Shown: positions 63,064-64,000 of the stretch, in pieces | Layout of the letters: every line of letters begins with the position of its first letter | Position numbering within the stretch: the first letter of the stretch is position 1 | Assembly: GCA_018266575.1 (NCBI GenBank) | Contig: JAFEAE010000001.1 | Location: 124,001 to 188,000, forward strand | DNA length: 64,000 nt | Direction of reading: 5' to 3' | Origin: Bacteroidota bacterium | Lineage (GTDB): Bacteria; Bacteroidota; Bacteroidia; Chitinophagales; Chitinophagaceae | Translations under genes and position numbers: made by a program | Notes under the pieces: generated by a model | Database searches by the model: none | What the model was told of the DNA's origin: nothing | What the model saw: the letters and a program-made list of their open reading frames with translations, nothing else

Positions 63064-63951
63064 ATGAATACGAACACAAATTTGACTAATGCTGAATTAA
63101 ATCCGTTGCACTCTCTCGACGAATGGGAAGACGATCTCCTGGTTCGGTACCCGGATGCAGATTCCATCGCACAGGGAAAAACGGTTGAAGAATACAGGGA
63201 CTACGAAAACACGCAAAAAGATAATGTGCGTGAATTCTATCGTCTCAATCATACCCATCAAACTTATGATTTCGTAATGCAGAAAAGAGAGGAATTTCTG
63301 CAGTTCAACAAAAAACAAATGCCCATTTGGGATGCCTTTCAATTCCTCAATCAACTGGTAGATGATTCTGATCCTGATACTGACCTCGATCAGTTCCAGC
63401 ATTTGCTGCAAACATCAGAAGCTATCCGCCGTGACGGGCATCCTGACTGGATGGTACTTGCAGGTTTATTGCACGACATGGGAAAAGTGCTTTGCCTATT
63501 CGGCGAACCACAATGGGCTGTAGTTGGCGATACATTTCCTGTAGGTTGCGCTTACTCCGATAAAATTGTTTACCCCGGGTTTTTTAAAAATAACCCAGAT
63601 TACAGCGACGAACGTTTCACATCAAAATACGGTGTTTATTCTCCCAATTGTGGATTAAGAAACGTACACATGTCATGGGGGCACGATGAATATATTTATC
63701 ATATCGCTAAAGATTATTTGCCCGAGCCAGCTTTGTACATGTTGCGTTACCACTCATTCTACGCACAACATCGTGAAAACGCATACACGCACCTGATGGA
63801 TGATCATGATCACGAAATGTTCAAATGGGTGAAATTATTTAACCCTTACGACCTGTATTCAAAAAACCCTACACCACCAGACTGGAACGAGTTAAAGCCT
63901 TATTACGAAAACCTTGTTGAAAAATATTTGCCTTCAACATTGAAGTTTTGA
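63064..63951 (+). CDS. Myo-inositol oxygenase
   Basis: A 295-residue HD-domain diiron enzyme that cleaves myo-inositol with O2 to D-glucuronate. NHTHQTYDFV at about 62-71, a QTSEAIRRDGHPDWMVLAGLLHDMGKVL block (HD metal pair at about 138-140), GHDEYIYHIAKDYLP and RYHSFYAQH supply the metal-binding His/Asp set. KLFNPYDLYSKN near the end holds the last Asp. The length equals the animal/plant enzyme. A cytoplasmic role in inositol breakdown is inferred. Bacterial members are uncommon outside some Bacteroidota, so transfer is possible. The last 49 bases of the window hold nothing. Confidence 0.95.
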   Translation: MNTNTNLTNAELNPLHSLDEWEDDLLVRYPDADSIAQGKTVEEYRDYENTQKDNVREFYRLNHTHQTYDFVMQKREEFLQFNKKQMPIWDAFQFLNQLVDDSDPDTDLDQFQHLLQTSEAIRRDGHPDWMVLAGLLHDMGKVLCLFGEPQWAVVGDTFPVGCAYSDKIVYPGFFKNNPDYSDERFTSKYGVYSPNCGLRNVHMSWGHDEYIYHIAKDYLPEPALYMLRYHSFYAQHRENAYTHLMDDHDHEMFKWVKLFNPYDLYSKNPTPPDWNELKPYYENLVEKYLPSTLKF

Positions 63952-64000
63952 TTTCTTTTGTTAATCATTACGTGGAATAAGAGTTTTTTATTTGTTAGTC

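Overview
The window is chromosomal DNA of a Bacteroidota bacterium, most likely of the family Chitinophagaceae. The evidence is a PorV/PorU-type type IX secretion pair, promoters of the TTTG-N(17-21)-TAnnTTTG type, start codons almost without Shine-Dalgarno sequences (rpsU is the striking exception), and Bacteroidota-type families (DUF3810, OafA-like acyltransferases, baeRF-type release-factor homologue). No prophage, insertion sequence, CRISPR array or rRNA operon was seen. The species cannot be named from sequence alone.

Region 1 (1-20.3 kb) is a stress and envelope block: a partial CHAD protein, a DUF457 membrane protein, a phospholipase-D-type synthase, FtsH, an SDR, an erythromycin-esterase-like enzyme, a PEBP protein, a polysaccharide deacetylase, OsmC, an adaptor/permease/ATPase export trio, an MCE (Mla-type) lipid transport operon, a nitroreductase, YtxH, a ZIP transporter, a PepSY-like exported protein, a universal stress protein and a baeRF (Balon-type) protein. 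Six intergenic regions here carry eleven copies of a palindrome, TGAt-N4-rTCA, that looks like a CRP/FNR-family site. I found none in the intergenic DNA of the rest of the window. This is the best candidate for an undescribed system: a regulon linking stress proteins, a nitroreductase and a putative ribosome-hibernation factor.

Region 2 (20.5-34.2 kb) holds tRNA-Gln, cyanophycin synthetase and, 7 kb away, cyanophycinase, so the cell probably makes and mobilises cyanophycin. Between and after them lie a DUF2130 nuclease-like protein, a phosphopantetheinyl transferase, dCTP deaminase, a DUF3810 zincin-like membrane protein, an acyl-CoA carboxylase beta subunit, RNase HI, a GH125 mannosidase and TyrS. 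The gaps are rich in a dispersed repeat (core TGCGACGCAACGATG) and in low-complexity quasi-palindromes at gene ends.

Region 3 (34.2-50.9 kb) starts with the PorV/PorU2-like pair. A probable glycan or small-molecule modification cluster follows (acyltransferase, carbamoyltransferase, DUF5989, SxtJ-like protein, GT-C-like membrane protein, radical SAM, SDR), then riboflavin synthase, bS21, a second acyltransferase and a Xer recombinase.

Region 4 (51-61.8 kb) is the translation/transcription core: HPF, four tRNAs, tuf, tRNA-Trp, secE, nusG, rplK, rplA, rplJ, rplL and rpoB. The usual operon is interrupted: a histone-H1-like gene sits on the other strand between nusG and rplK, terminators follow nusG, rplL and rpoB, and rpoC is not next to rpoB. 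The window ends with a LacI-family repressor divergent from a myo-inositol oxygenase, with a near-perfect operator palindrome between them.
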